NCBI GenBank assembly: GCA_017409405.1
Contig: JAFQSU010000072.1
Coordinates: 1-44,000, forward strand
Direction: 5' to 3'
DNA length: 44,000 bases
DNA from: Oscillospiraceae bacterium
Lineage (GTDB): Bacteria; Bacillota; Clostridia; Oscillospirales; JAAYXM01
Made by a program: the position numbers and the translations under genes. This document shows, piece after piece, positions 1 through 7,990 of the stretch. Position 1 is the stretch's first letter. Every line of letters begins with the position of its first letter. Under the pieces are notes generated by a model. The model did no database searches, was not told the DNA's origin, and was given only the letters and a program-made list of their open reading frames with translations.

Positions 1-181
1 GTGTGACACCTTACTCCCGGGCCGTGGTCCTCCCGGGGAAGATGGCCGCTTATAATTTAAGCAGCAATAAGTTTATTGTTGTTATTTAATTTATAAAAAT
101 TAAGTTGCAGATTTTAAAGCGGCTCTGCGCCTCTGCCCGCTACCCGTGCTTCAACATCCCCGTCGAAGCCTTTACGCCCCC
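1..181 (-). ncRNA. ssrA: tmRNA (ssrA), 5' portion, runs off the window
   Basis: Read on the minus strand, the first bases form a typical tmRNA 5' end: GGGGGCGTAAAGGCTTCGAC at 181-162, the conserved acceptor/D-arm start, followed by GGGGATGTTGAAGC. A reading frame of the tag-peptide type ends at about 62-60 with codons for N-N-N-K-L-I-A-A and a TAA stop, the Ala-Ala-stop ending expected of the proteolysis tag. The resume codon could not be fixed. GC-rich pseudoknot-like stems follow down to position 1. The 3' half, with the T-arm and CCA end, lies outside the window. tmRNA with SmpB rescues stalled ribosomes, and smpB is encoded just upstream. Only the hydrolase gene lies between, and its stop codon abuts the tmRNA 5' end, so the RNA may be processed from a smpB-hydrolase-ssrA transcript. 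Confidence 0.88.
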
Positions 182-1024
182 TTATTTAATAATATATCTT
201 GTAAGCCATGCCGAGCACAGCTCAAACCAAGCAGAAACGTGTTCTTTGATTCTGTCAACTTCAGGATTGGAAGAATCTGTCTCGCGAGTTGCGAGAGAAA
301 GGCCGTGCGGACCGTCCGGGAAAATGTGCAGTTCAAACGGAATGTCTGCACGCTTCATTGCACTTGCGAAAAGAAGTGTGTTTTCGCATGGGACAGTTTC
401 ATCCGGGAAGGTGTGCCATATAAATGCAGGTGGTGTGTGTTTACCCACTGAGTTTTCTAAAGAGAGTTTAAAAAGGAGCTCTTTGTCAGGATTTTCTCCG
501 AGCAAGTTGTCAAATGAGCCACGATGAGCGAACTCTCCGCCCGAGATTACCGGATAACAGAGAATCATCGCATCGGGACGGTTTTCGCCGTAAGGAATAT
601 CAAGAGTATCTGTAACCACACTCTCGTTCCATAGTGTGCCGAGGCTGGCGGCAAGATGACCGCCTGCTGAAAAGCCGCAGACAACAACAGCATCCTTCTT
701 TACATTATATTTTTCGCAGTTTCGTCTGATATATGCAAGAGCCGCACTTGCTTCGAGAAGCTGAGTGGGGTGTTTTTTTGTGCTGTTATCGCTTGTGGAA
801 TAGTTGAGGACAAACGCATTAAAGCCTTTGGCTACGAATTTAAGAGCCACAGGCTCTGCTTCTCTGGGGGAGGTAAAATGATATCCGCCACCGGGGCATA
901 TGAGGATGCTCGCACGTGGGAAAGATGCAATTTCAGAACTTTGAGAACGGCAATAAACCGTTAAAGTTGCATCCGTGTCGATGCCCTTCATAACAGCTTT
1001 AAGATATATTTTTTCAAAAATCAT
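182..1024 (-). CDS. alpha/beta hydrolase, acetyl-esterase / xylan-esterase-like
   Basis: This 280-aa protein has no signal peptide, so it is probably cytoplasmic. It has the alpha/beta-hydrolase fold landmarks: an oxyanion-hole segment CPGGGYHF near residue 45, the nucleophile elbow GFSAGGHLA with the catalytic Ser, an Asp in HTFPDETVP and the His in DGPHGLS near the C-terminus. This pattern is typical of BD-FAE / Aes-like esterases often annotated as acetyl esterase or endo-1,4-beta-xylanase B-like. The natural substrate is unknown; deacetylation of plant-derived oligosaccharides is a guess from the family. The ATG has the ribosome binding site GAGGAC. The gene starts 12 bp after smpB stops, so the two are co-transcribed, and its stop codon touches the tmRNA 5' end. 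Confidence 0.85.
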   Translation of the reverse strand: MIFEKIYLKAVMKGIDTDATLTVYCRSQSSEIASFPRASILICPGGGYHFTSPREAEPVALKFVAKGFNAFVLNYSTSDNSTKKHPTQLLEASAALAYIRRNCEKYNVKKDAVVVCGFSAGGHLAASLGTLWNESVVTDTLDIPYGENRPDAMILCYPVISGGEFAHRGSFDNLLGENPDKELLFKLSLENSVGKHTPPAFIWHTFPDETVPCENTLLFASAMKRADIPFELHIFPDGPHGLSLATRETDSSNPEVDRIKEHVSAWFELCSAWLTRYIIK

Positions 1025-1036
1025 TTTGTCCTCTCC

Positions 1037-1501
1037 TTATCGCTGCTGTTCTTTTATCGCTCTGTCCATCTCGCGCTTTGCATCACGGGCGGCGGCAGCG
1101 TCACGCTTGTCGTGAAGCTTTTTACCTTTGGCAAGCCCTACCTGAACCTTGACCAGTGAGCCTTTCAGATAAACCGAAAGAGGAATGATTGTATATCCGT
1201 CCTGCGCCTGTGCGGCGGCAAGCTTGCGTATTTCAGATTTGTGCATTAAAAGCTTTCTGTTGCGAAGCGGTTCTTTATTGAAAATATTGCCCTTTTCATA
1301 AGGGCTGATGTGCATACCGTGGACGATGAGTTCACCGTCCTTGACGGAGCAAAACGAATCTTTAAGGTTGCATGCGCCCTGACGCAGGGATTTTACTTCT
1401 GTTCCGCAGAGAGCGATACCTGTCTCGAAGGAATCTTCGATGTTGTAATCGTGCCATGCCTTGCGATTTTTGGCAATCTGGCGTATTGCTTTTTCGTCCA
1501 T
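1037..1501 (-). CDS. smpB: SsrA-binding protein SmpB
   Basis: SmpB binds tmRNA and delivers it to stalled ribosomes for trans-translation. The 154-aa protein shows the family hallmarks: IAKNRKAWHDY near the N-terminus, FETGIALCGTEVKSLRQGACNLKDSF (a split OB-fold core), HISPYEKGNIFN, and the basic C-terminal tail after GLAKGKKLHDKRDA that occupies the mRNA channel. The reading frame is open further upstream to 1561. The ATG at 1501 is preferred because AGAGGTG sits just upstream and the resulting length matches the family (about 150-160 aa). It is first in a minus-strand unit with the hydrolase and tmRNA. Confidence 0.96.
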   Translation of the reverse strand: MDEKAIRQIAKNRKAWHDYNIEDSFETGIALCGTEVKSLRQGACNLKDSFCSVKDGELIVHGMHISPYEKGNIFNKEPLRNRKLLMHKSEIRKLAAAQAQDGYTIIPLSVYLKGSLVKVQVGLAKGKKLHDKRDAAAARDAKREMDRAIKEQQR

Positions 1502-1532
1502 GCGAACACCTCTTTTGCTTTTATGCCTTATT

Positions 1533-1561
1533 ATTATGACATATGTTTTTGTCGAAGTCAA
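1533..1561 (-). promoter_or_regulatory. sigma-A promoter of smpB
   Basis: On the minus strand there is TTGACT at 1561-1556, a 17-bp spacer and CATAAT at 1538-1533. It lies about 30 bp upstream of the smpB ATG, with the correct orientation and spacing. Confidence 0.6.
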
Positions 1562-1597
1562 GAAAACTAAGGTTTCAAAATAATTACAAAATTATAC

Positions 1598-1626
1598 TTG
1601 CCTGAAAGGGATAAATATGCTATAAT
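1598..1626 (+). promoter_or_regulatory. promoter of tRNA-Leu
   Basis: TTGCCT at 1598-1603, a 17-bp spacer and a perfect TATAAT at 1621-1626 end 13 bp before the first tRNA base. This is the usual geometry for a stable-RNA promoter. Confidence 0.7.
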
Positions 1627-1639
1627 AACAAAGTTATCA

Positions 1640-1725
1640 GCCGGCGTGATGGAATGGCAGACGTGACGGACTCAAAATCCGTTGGTGGCAACACCGTGTG
1701 GGTTCAAGTCCCACCGCCGGCACCA
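1640..1725 (+). tRNA. tRNA-Leu (anticodon CAA)
   Basis: This is an 86-nt class II tRNA with an encoded 3' CCA. The acceptor stem GCCGGCG (1640-1646) pairs with CGCCGGC (1715-1721). The anticodon stem ACGGA/TCCGT encloses loop CTCAAAA with anticodon CAA at 1673-1675, reading the Leu codon UUG. A long variable arm and the T-loop GGTTCAAGTCC follow. The gene is solitary. A hairpin with T-run after the CCA (about 1729-1762) can act as terminator. Confidence 0.96.
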
Positions 1726-1728
1726 AAA

Positions 1729-1838
1729 ATCGACTAGGTTCTACAAGAATCTTGTCGATTTTACTTATTACTTATTCGCTCTTCACTATTCCCTAAAAAC
1801 CCTTGTCGATTTTTGGAAAGTAATAAGTAATAGTGAAG
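1729..1838 (+). repeat. repeat-rich spacer between tRNA-Leu and the four-helix-bundle gene
   Basis: The segment holds several interleaved repeats. CTTGTCGATTTT occurs at 1751-1762 and again at 1802-1813, and its complement is at about 1727-1735, giving a terminator-like hairpin after the tRNA. TTACTTATTA at 1761-1770 is an exact reverse complement of 1821-1830, and CTTCACTATT at 1781-1790 of 1829-1838. The arms alternate in the order A-B-A'-B', so both cannot form one simple hairpin. In my experience such CACTATTACTTATTA-type repeats often flank genes of the S23/four-helix family; that is recollection, not a search. Confidence 0.55.
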
Positions 1839-1896
1839 AAGGAAGAAGTAAGGTGCAAACTCGCAAAAGCGAGTTTGATTAAAAAGGAGAAAAATC

Positions 1897-2241
1897 ATGG
1901 ACAGTCCGTTACTTGTGAAATCTAAACAGTTTGCGTTAGATATAATTAAGGTTTGTAATAAAGTAAAAAACGAAAAAAGAGAAAGTGTACTTACAAATCA
2001 ACTTATCCGTAGCGGCACAAGCATCGGTGCGAATATAAGAGAAGCATTTTATGGACACGGAAAGAATGATTTTATATCCAAACTGCAAATAGCATTAAAA
2101 GAATGTTCCGAAAGCGAATACTGGATTGAACTTCTTATAGAAAGTGGATATTATGACAATCAAATCATTCTTGAAAATTGCATTGAGTTAAAGAGAATTC
2201 TTATTTCATCAATAAATACAGCAAAGAAAAACAATAAATGA
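1897..2241 (+). CDS. four helix bundle protein (S23 / intervening-sequence-protein family)
   Basis: The 114-aa protein is almost entirely helical. Its core RSGTSIGANIREA, followed by FISKLQIALKECSESEYWIELL, is characteristic of the TIGR02436-type four-helix-bundle proteins first noticed inside 23S rRNA intervening sequences; relatives include the Avd accessory protein of diversity-generating retroelements. The molecular role of the free-standing members is unknown. The ribosome binding site AAAAGGAG precedes the ATG. There is no reverse transcriptase or variable repeat nearby, so this is not a DGR. The local sequence is AT-richer than its neighbours, and repeats lie upstream and stem-loops downstream, which suggests an acquired unit beside a tRNA gene. 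Confidence 0.88.
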   Translation: MDSPLLVKSKQFALDIIKVCNKVKNEKRESVLTNQLIRSGTSIGANIREAFYGHGKNDFISKLQIALKECSESEYWIELLIESGYYDNQIILENCIELKRILISSINTAKKNNK

Positions 2242-2302
2242 ATGCATCATTATTGTTCTACCTTGCCAATAAAATAAAAGTTCTACAAAAATATTCATAA
2301 AC

Positions 2303-2347
2303 AAAATGTACAGCATTTCGACCCCAATCAAATGCTGTACATTTTTT
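2303..2347. terminator. stem-loop terminator after the four-helix gene
   Basis: A perfect 16-bp stem (2303-2318 with 2330-2345) has an 11-base loop and flanking A- and T-runs, so it can stop transcription from either side. Confidence 0.7.
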
Positions 2348-2357
2348 ATATTGCATC

Positions 2358-2392
2358 AATCATGACTACAGGATAAATCGGTGGTCATGATT
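2358..2392. repeat. second stem-loop (AATCATGAC arms)
   Basis: AATCATGAC at 2358-2366 pairs exactly with GTCATGATT at 2384-2392. There is no T-run, so it is a weak terminator at best. Confidence 0.45.
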
Positions 2393-2398
2393 ATAATG

Positions 2399-2434
2399 AA
2401 AATGAGTCCGGCACAATACCGAACTCATTTTTTA
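2399..2434. terminator. third stem-loop with T-run
   Basis: AAAATGAGTCCGG at 2399-2411 pairs, with one mismatch, with the bases ending at about 2431, and a T-run follows. It sits between the convergent four-helix gene and the hydratase gene. Confidence 0.55.
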
Positions 2435-2494
2435 TCAACTTAATATATAATCTTGCCAAAACCTTGAGGCACACCAAAAGCCGATGGGAAGATT

Positions 2495-4741
2495 TTACTT
2501 TGAATAGTAATTTATAAGACAGCCCGAAAGGATAATGTCGCGCTCTTCCCGTGTGAGGGCAGGAAGGCGGAGCGAAATTTCACTTTCTTTTCCATTCTTT
2601 ATAAGGCTTGCCTTTACCTCTTCGGCATCGCCGAGAAGAACATCCCGTATACCCTTGATATAGATGAGGTCTCCGGTTTCAATACCGCAGGTGTCCGCCT
2701 CATCAAGAATAAATGGAAGCATACCCCAGTTTACTACATTTGAACGGTAACGCTTTGTTGCATATTCTCTTGCAATGTTGGCAACACCGCCGAGAACTCT
2801 CTGGCACGAAGCCGCCTGCTCACGCGCTGAACCGTCACCGGGCTTGAGGGCAAACACAGCCGTACCGACAGAGGTATTTGACAAATCAATATCCTTGATA
2901 CCAAAAGCCGAAAGTGCGTCTGCCTTACCCTCACGGCGTGCAAGCTCTGCGGCATATACCGCCTTTGCACGTCCGACATATTCGGGGTCTTTTCTTGACA
3001 GTGCAAAGCCTGCAAGCTTTATCGGATTTGAGCGGTAGGAAGACGTCTCACCTGACGGAATAAGCTCGTCCGTAGTTGTTACCGGATCATAAATTGCACT
3101 TGCAACAGAGATAAGCAGATTATCTGTCATTCCGATCATCTTCGGCCAGTCGGCAATGTTCGGACCAAATTTGAGTTCTTCATCCGGCTTCGGACTTCCT
3201 ACGCCGTAATAAATGCGGCTCTTATACGGAGTAGCATCGTATGTATACTTCTCGTCCTTCGGGTCTTCAGGAATGTTTTCAAGCTCAAACGCACTTGTGA
3301 GCTTGCCGCCGTTGAGCGCCGTTGCGGCAATGGAGCGTGCATCCATAAGAGCGACATAAGAAATCTGACCGTCGCCCGGCTTTGAGCCTTCACGGTTCGG
3401 GAAGTTACGTGTGGCGTGGCGTATAGACAGCGCACCGTTTGCCGGAACATCGCCTGCACCGAAGCACGGACCGCAGAAGCATGAACGAATGCTTACACCC
3501 GAAGCTGTAAGGTCAGCTAAGGTACCGTCACGCATAAGCTCCATTGACATCGGAGAGCTTGCCGGATATACCGACAGCCAGAATGCACCGTCGCCGGTAG
3601 TACTTCCCTTGAGTATATCCCGAACTCTGTGGATGTTCTGGAAAAGACCGCCCGAGCATCCTCCCACAAAGCCCTGATCGACAAAGAGCTTGCCGTCACG
3701 GATTTTATTGAGCAGTGAAACCTTCTTGTCATCAATGCCGAGCATCTCTTTTGCATCACGGTCAACATCTGCAAGAATGTCGGGAAGATTTTTCTTAAGC
3801 TCGGAAATCTTAAATGCGTTTGACGGATGGAACGGAAGCGCAATCATCGGCTCTACCTTTGAAAGGTCAACACGGACAGCGCAGTCGTAATATGCACCCG
3901 TTTCGGGATGCAACGGCTTATAATCTTCAGATCTTCCGTGAGCCGTAAGGAAATCGCATACGGTTTTGTCGGTTTCCCAGATTGAGGACAGGCATGAGGT
4001 CTCGGTCGTCATAACGTCTATGCCGTTTCTGAAATCCATGCTGAGATTTGAGATGCCGGGGCCGACAAACTCCATAATCTTGTTCTTTACTGCACCGTCA
4101 CGGAAAACTGCACCTATTATTGCGATGGCAATATCCTGCGGACCTACACCCGGACGGGGCGCACCCTCAAGATATACGCATACAACCTCGGGGTATGCTA
4201 TGTTGTATGTTTTTGAGAGAAGCTGACGGGCAAGCTCGGGGCCGCCCTCACCGATGGAGATTGAGCCAAGTGCACCGTAACGGGTATGTGAGTCAGATGC
4301 GAGAATCATCTTTCCGCAACCGGCATATCTTTCACGCATATACTGATGGATAACTGCCTGATGTGCCGGAACAAACTCACCGCCGTATTTTTTTGCGGCA
4401 GACAGACCAAACAAATGGTCGTCTTCGTTTATTGTGCCGCCGACAGCACAGAGACTGTTGTGGCAGTTTGTGAGGACATACGGCAACGGGAACTTTTCAA
4501 GACCCGATGCACGTGCCGTCTGGATAATGCCGACATATGTAATGTCGTGCGATGCCATAGCATCGAATTTAATTTTGAGAGTGTCCATGCTGTCGGACGT
4601 ATTGTGTGCTTCAAGGATGGAATATGCCATCGTCTTCTTTTTTGCTTCACTCGGAGCAGAAAGCCCGAGAACGCTGGCATCCTTCATTGAGAGCAAACTT
4701 CCGTCTTTATAATAGACACCGTTCTTAATTACTGAAACCAT
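2495..4741 (-). CDS. aconitase-family hydratase (YbhJ-like)
   Basis: This 748-aa [4Fe-4S] hydro-lyase has the aconitase domain order. DSHTRYGALG lies near residue 150, and the cluster ligands are Cys362 in GGCSGG and Cys423/Cys426 in CFCGPCFG. A C-terminal swivel domain carries NVVNWGMLPFI and GDLIYI. Overall length and order resemble the YbhJ-type hydratases rather than AcnA/B or LeuCD, so the substrate is uncertain; citrate/isocitrate or a related hydroxy-tricarboxylate is possible. No isocitrate dehydrogenase or leucine gene is next to it. The frame also offers GTG at 4750, but ATG at 4741 is chosen because AAAGGGTG lies 7-8 bp upstream of it. It begins 20 bp after the small membrane-protein gene and is probably co-transcribed with it. 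Confidence 0.88.
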   Translation of the reverse strand: MVSVIKNGVYYKDGSLLSMKDASVLGLSAPSEAKKKTMAYSILEAHNTSDSMDTLKIKFDAMASHDITYVGIIQTARASGLEKFPLPYVLTNCHNSLCAVGGTINEDDHLFGLSAAKKYGGEFVPAHQAVIHQYMRERYAGCGKMILASDSHTRYGALGSISIGEGGPELARQLLSKTYNIAYPEVVCVYLEGAPRPGVGPQDIAIAIIGAVFRDGAVKNKIMEFVGPGISNLSMDFRNGIDVMTTETSCLSSIWETDKTVCDFLTAHGRSEDYKPLHPETGAYYDCAVRVDLSKVEPMIALPFHPSNAFKISELKKNLPDILADVDRDAKEMLGIDDKKVSLLNKIRDGKLFVDQGFVGGCSGGLFQNIHRVRDILKGSTTGDGAFWLSVYPASSPMSMELMRDGTLADLTASGVSIRSCFCGPCFGAGDVPANGALSIRHATRNFPNREGSKPGDGQISYVALMDARSIAATALNGGKLTSAFELENIPEDPKDEKYTYDATPYKSRIYYGVGSPKPDEELKFGPNIADWPKMIGMTDNLLISVASAIYDPVTTTDELIPSGETSSYRSNPIKLAGFALSRKDPEYVGRAKAVYAAELARREGKADALSAFGIKDIDLSNTSVGTAVFALKPGDGSAREQAASCQRVLGGVANIAREYATKRYRSNVVNWGMLPFILDEADTCGIETGDLIYIKGIRDVLLGDAEEVKASLIKNGKESEISLRLPALTREERDIILSGCLINYYSK

Positions 4742-4761
4742 TTTAAACACCCTTTCTTTGT

Positions 4762-5118
4762 CTAATTATAGACTAAAGAGCATTTAAAATCAAGGTAATT
4801 TTCACTTATGGACTCAGGTATTTTTTTACCGTTCACAGAAAGCTCGGACAAATTCAGTTGCATTCCGTTTTCACCTTCAAAATCCATTATGCACGTAAGG
4901 CTTATCTCCTCCGGAAGAAGCTTTGATGCAAGGGCTGCATAGACCTCTTCTTTCAGCCCGTTTTCTTTTAAAATCCCGACAAGCTTATCTCTTTTGAGAG
5001 TTACCGTAAGCTTTGCAGTGGGTGTAAGGGGCACTTTTTCGTAATATCTGTTTGCGAAAAACAAAAATATCCCTACTACTATCGCTATAAAAAAAACACA
5101 AGCTGCTGTCTTTTTCAT
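4762..5118 (-). CDS. small membrane-anchored protein, function unknown
   Basis: The protein has 118 aa. An N-terminal MKK is followed by one hydrophobic segment (about residues 5-22), so it is a single-pass membrane protein or one with an uncleaved signal, with about 90 residues outside the membrane. There is no lipobox Cys in the right place. The extracytoplasmic part contains no family I recognise. The ATG at 5118 is chosen over the longer frame because AAGGAGGAC lies just upstream and because the TM segment then starts the protein. It is divergent from spoIIGA and directly upstream of the hydratase gene. Confidence 0.65.
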   Translation of the reverse strand: MKKTAACVFFIAIVVGIFLFFANRYYEKVPLTPTAKLTVTLKRDKLVGILKENGLKEEVYAALASKLLPEEISLTCIMDFEGENGMQLNLSELSVNGKKIPESISENYLDFKCSLVYN

Positions 5119-5210
5119 TTTGTCCTCCTTAAAAAATTTTGCGAGCATCATCTTTAGACATTTTTTACACTGCCTGTCAGATAAAATATGAGTAAGGCGG
5201 TGAGGCACGT

Positions 5211-6056
5211 GTGACGAAAACAATTTACGCAGATATACTCTTTCTTATCAATTTTATTGTGAATTACCTTATATTATTCACTACAGCGCGAATAAGCTCT
5301 GCCCCAATCCGTCGTCTGAGACTGTTTTTCGGAGCATCCGTCGGTGCAATCTACGGTGTTGCGGTTTTCTTTCCCGGTCTTTCATTTCTCTCTGCCACAG
5401 CTTCAAAAATCGCCGTATCCGTGCTGATTGTTTTTATCGCCTTCGGAAAAAGAGAGCTTTCTAAAAATACATTGCTTTTCCTTGCCGCATCCCTCGGCTT
5501 TGCCGGGACTGTTTTTGCGGCAACACTGCTCGGTCTCGGCGATTTCTGTGAGATAAACAACGGGATATGCTATCTCCATGTTTCTGCTCCTGTGCTTATC
5601 ATCTCGTCCTTTATCGCATACATTCTCCTTTCCGCTGTTTTTAACCGCCATGCTTCACACTCGCGGCATAAAATAAGCCGTGTCTGCGTTAAAAACAACG
5701 TATCGGAAATAGTTCTTTCGGCACTCCACGATACGGGAAATTCTCTCCGTGACCCTGCAACAAACGCTCCTGTAGTAATTTCCGATTACGAAAACATATG
5801 CGCTATATTTCCGCAAGATGTTCGCAAAATACTTGATGAGGTGTCCCCATCAGCTTATCCCCTTTCCCTTGATAAGCTTGCATCCCACGGCACCTTCAAG
5901 CTCATACCGTATAAGACCGTCAACACACCGTTTGCGCTGATGCTCGCATATCTCCCCGATGAAATTTCAGTTGACGGACACATTATAGAAAACGCACTGA
6001 TTGCCATAAGCTCGAGCCCCGTTTCGGACGGCGGTGCGTATACAGCAATAATATAG
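5211..6056 (+). CDS. spoIIGA: sigma-E processing peptidase SpoIIGA
   Basis: SpoIIGA is the membrane aspartic protease that removes the pro-sequence of sigma-E in the mother cell after asymmetric division, in response to SpoIIR. The 281-aa protein has an N-terminal half of about five membrane helices ([18 protein letters not shown] is the typical start) and a C-terminal soluble half with the catalytic Asp174 in HDTGN. The start is GTG at 5211 with a GGCGGTGAGG-type ribosome binding site. sigE follows 16 bp downstream, the classic spoIIG arrangement. Upstream, TAGACA at 5155-5160 and TAAAAT at 5182-5187 are 21 bp apart, reminiscent of the wide-spaced Spo0A-activated spoIIG promoter of Bacillus; this is weak evidence. 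Confidence 0.93.
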   Translation: MTKTIYADILFLINFIVNYLILFTTARISSAPIRRLRLFFGASVGAIYGVAVFFPGLSFLSATASKIAVSVLIVFIAFGKRELSKNTLLFLAASLGFAGTVFAATLLGLGDFCEINNGICYLHVSAPVLIISSFIAYILLSAVFNRHASHSRHKISRVCVKNNVSEIVLSALHDTGNSLRDPATNAPVVISDYENICAIFPQDVRKILDEVSPSAYPLSLDKLASHGTFKLIPYKTVNTPFALMLAYLPDEISVDGHIIENALIAISSSPVSDGGAYTAII

Positions 6057-6072
6057 GAGGCTTTTAATATCA

Positions 6073-6780
6073 ATGAAAATCAAACTTACACTGTATAAGC
6101 TGCTTTCACGCCTTGGTTTTATATCCCCGTCTGCAATCATGTACATATGCGGCAGTGACACGTTGCCGGCACCACTGAGTCCCGAGGAAGAGGAATACCT
6201 CATGTCCCGGCTCGAAACGGACTCGGAAAACGTGCGCCGCACACTCACAGAGCATAACCTTCGACTTGTTGTATATATAGCACGCAGGTTTGAAAATACG
6301 GGAATAGGCATCGAAGACCTCGTATCTATCGGTACAATCGGACTGATAAAGGCTATAAACACATACAAGCCCGAAAAGAAAATCAAGCTCGCTACATACG
6401 CTTCACGCTGTATAGAAAACGAAATACTCATGTATCTGAGAAAGAACGCTTCACAAAAATCGGAAATTTCCTTTGACGAGCCTTTAAACACCGACTGGGA
6501 CGGCAATGAACTTTTGCTCTCAGACATCCTCGGGACAGAACCCGACAGTGTAATCCGACCGATTGAGGATGAGACAGACCGCGAGCTTCTTCTCAATGCA
6601 CTTGACACCCTTTCCGAAAAGGAACGTCTTATAATCAAAATGCGTTTCGGGCTTCTTGGCGAAACGGAAAAAACACAAAAAGAGGTCGCCGACATCCTGG
6701 GGATTTCTCAGTCATACATCTCAAGACTTGAAAAGCGGATTATAGTACACCTGAAGAATGAGATTTTAAGGCTTCTGTGA
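6073..6780 (+). CDS. sigE: RNA polymerase sporulation sigma factor sigma-E (pro-form)
   Basis: This is the early mother-cell sigma factor. The 235-aa protein has an N-terminal pro-sequence (about residues 1-28, ending near [10 protein letters not shown]) that SpoIIGA would cleave. Region 2 follows ([26 protein letters not shown], then [22 protein letters not shown] core), and region 4 has the helix-turn-helix [21 protein letters not shown] ribosome binding site AGGAGG precedes the ATG. In many Bacilli and Clostridia sigG follows directly; here a LacI-regulated metabolic cassette of about 3.9 kb intervenes. Confidence 0.96.
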   Translation: MKIKLTLYKLLSRLGFISPSAIMYICGSDTLPAPLSPEEEEYLMSRLETDSENVRRTLTEHNLRLVVYIARRFENTGIGIEDLVSIGTIGLIKAINTYKPEKKIKLATYASRCIENEILMYLRKNASQKSEISFDEPLNTDWDGNELLLSDILGTEPDSVIRPIEDETDRELLLNALDTLSEKERLIIKMRFGLLGETEKTQKEVADILGISQSYISRLEKRIIVHLKNEILRLL

Positions 6781-6794
6781 CATCTGCTTTTCTA

Positions 6795-6823
6795 TTGACA
6801 AACCGTGAAATTTATGATATTTT
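6795..6823 (+). promoter_or_regulatory. promoter of the LacI-family regulator gene
   Basis: TTGACA at 6795-6800 is followed after 17 bp by TATTTT at 6818-6823. The palindromic operator starts at the very next base, so bound regulator would block this promoter. Confidence 0.6.
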
Positions 6824-6855
6824 AAATGGTAGGAGAAACGTTTCTCCTACCATTT
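6824..6855. promoter_or_regulatory. 32-bp perfect palindrome, LacI-type operator O1
   Basis: AAATGGTAGGAGAAAC (6824-6839) is followed by its exact reverse complement (6840-6855). The centre GAGAAACGTTTCTC has the central CG and dyad form typical of LacI-family sites. Its position over the likely start site and 20 bp before the regulator gene suggests autoregulation. Confidence 0.8.
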
Positions 6856-6874
6856 GTTTTTTGAGGTGAGAAGT

Positions 6875-7909
6875 ATGCAACAAAAACGCGCATCGGTAAA
6901 AGATATTGCAAGCAAGCTGCACATTTCCCTCTCTACCGTTCACAAAGCTCTCACAGGAAAGTCCGGGGTAAGCGAAGCGAGACGTGCCGAGGTGCTTGCT
7001 CTTGCAAAAGAGCTCGGCTATGTTGTAAACTCCGCGGCACAATCTCTTGCAAGAAAAAACATCACTCTTGCAATAATCCTTCCTCGCAGTTGGCAGGAAT
7101 ATTTTTCTGAGCTTAAATGCGGTATGGAAAACGAAATCACTTCTCTTTCCGAATGCAAGGTTAACGGTTCTTTTCTTTATATAACAAAAGAAACTACTAC
7201 CGATGAAATATGCTCATGGGTCAGGGATATTTCTGCAGACCTTATCATCGTCTGCTCCTCCATTGCCGCCATCAGCAAAACAATTCTCCTCGCAACGGAA
7301 AAGTTAAAGCTTCCTGTTTTCCGTGTCGGAGGTGGAGCGAATAATCCTAACAGCATATGTGACATAACCATTGACGCCCCGCTTTCGGGAAAGCTTGCGG
7401 CAGACTTCTTTCACTGTACCGTAAAAGATAAAATCCGTGCCGCTGTGTTTACAGGTTCACTTGAAATCGCAATTCACAAATCCAAGGTTGAAAGCTTTTC
7501 TGAGCGCATATCCGCTTATGGTGGTACGGTTTCCGTCTGTGAGACAGATGACAGTGAAGAAAAGGCATATACCTCAATCCGTAACCTTTTTAAAGAATCT
7601 CCCGATATAAACTGCATATACATAAGCACGTCCACATCAAAATCTGTCTGCCGTTATATCGAAGAAAACGGATTTTCCGGAAAAATTTCTGTTATCGGAA
7701 CAGACGTATTCCCCGAACTCCGTGATTATATGAAGCAGGGCGTTATGCAGGCAACCATATATCAGAATCAGGAAAAGGTCGGAAGATATGCCGTACGCTC
7801 GGCATACGAATATTTAAACACAAAAAACAGCTACGGAAGCTCTCGGCAGGATTTTGAAAAAAATATTCTTATCTCCCCGAAGCTTTTACTCCGCGCAAAT
7901 ATAGAATAG
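6875..7909 (+). CDS. LacI family transcriptional regulator
   Basis: The 344-aa protein has an N-terminal LacI HTH (SVKDIASKLHISLSTVHKALTGK, residues 6-28), hinge AAQSLARK, and a periplasmic-binding-protein-like ligand domain ending in the usual IYQNQEKVGRYAV segment. ATG 6875 is chosen because GAGGTGAG is 6 bp upstream; upstream TTG codons have none. It very likely represses itself and the SDR-E1 genes, because the same GGAGAAACGTTTCTCC core precedes both units. The effector is unknown but should be a sugar or sugar-derived metabolite if it follows the family. It lies between sigE and sigG, where no regulator is normally found. Confidence 0.92.
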   Translation: MQQKRASVKDIASKLHISLSTVHKALTGKSGVSEARRAEVLALAKELGYVVNSAAQSLARKNITLAIILPRSWQEYFSELKCGMENEITSLSECKVNGSFLYITKETTTDEICSWVRDISADLIIVCSSIAAISKTILLATEKLKLPVFRVGGGANNPNSICDITIDAPLSGKLAADFFHCTVKDKIRAAVFTGSLEIAIHKSKVESFSERISAYGGTVSVCETDDSEEKAYTSIRNLFKESPDINCIYISTSTSKSVCRYIEENGFSGKISVIGTDVFPELRDYMKQGVMQATIYQNQEKVGRYAVRSAYEYLNTKNSYGSSRQDFEKNILISPKLLLRANIE

Positions 7910-7947
7910 GGTATTTTAATATCCTTTCTATATTTTTTAAGCTATTT

Positions 7948-7963
7948 GGAGAAACGTTTCTCC
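7948..7963. promoter_or_regulatory. operator O2 for the LacI-type regulator
   Basis: GGAGAAACGTTTCTCC is a perfect 16-bp palindrome identical to the core of O1. The match to O1 continues on the right side to 7965. It lies 27 bp upstream of the SDR gene start. Confidence 0.8.
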
Positions 7964-7990
7964 TACAAAAAAAGAAAGGCAGGACTTATT

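Noticed and set aside
1897..2241. Diversity-generating retroelement (Avd)
   Set aside because: No reverse transcriptase, template repeat or variable repeat is found near the four-helix protein.
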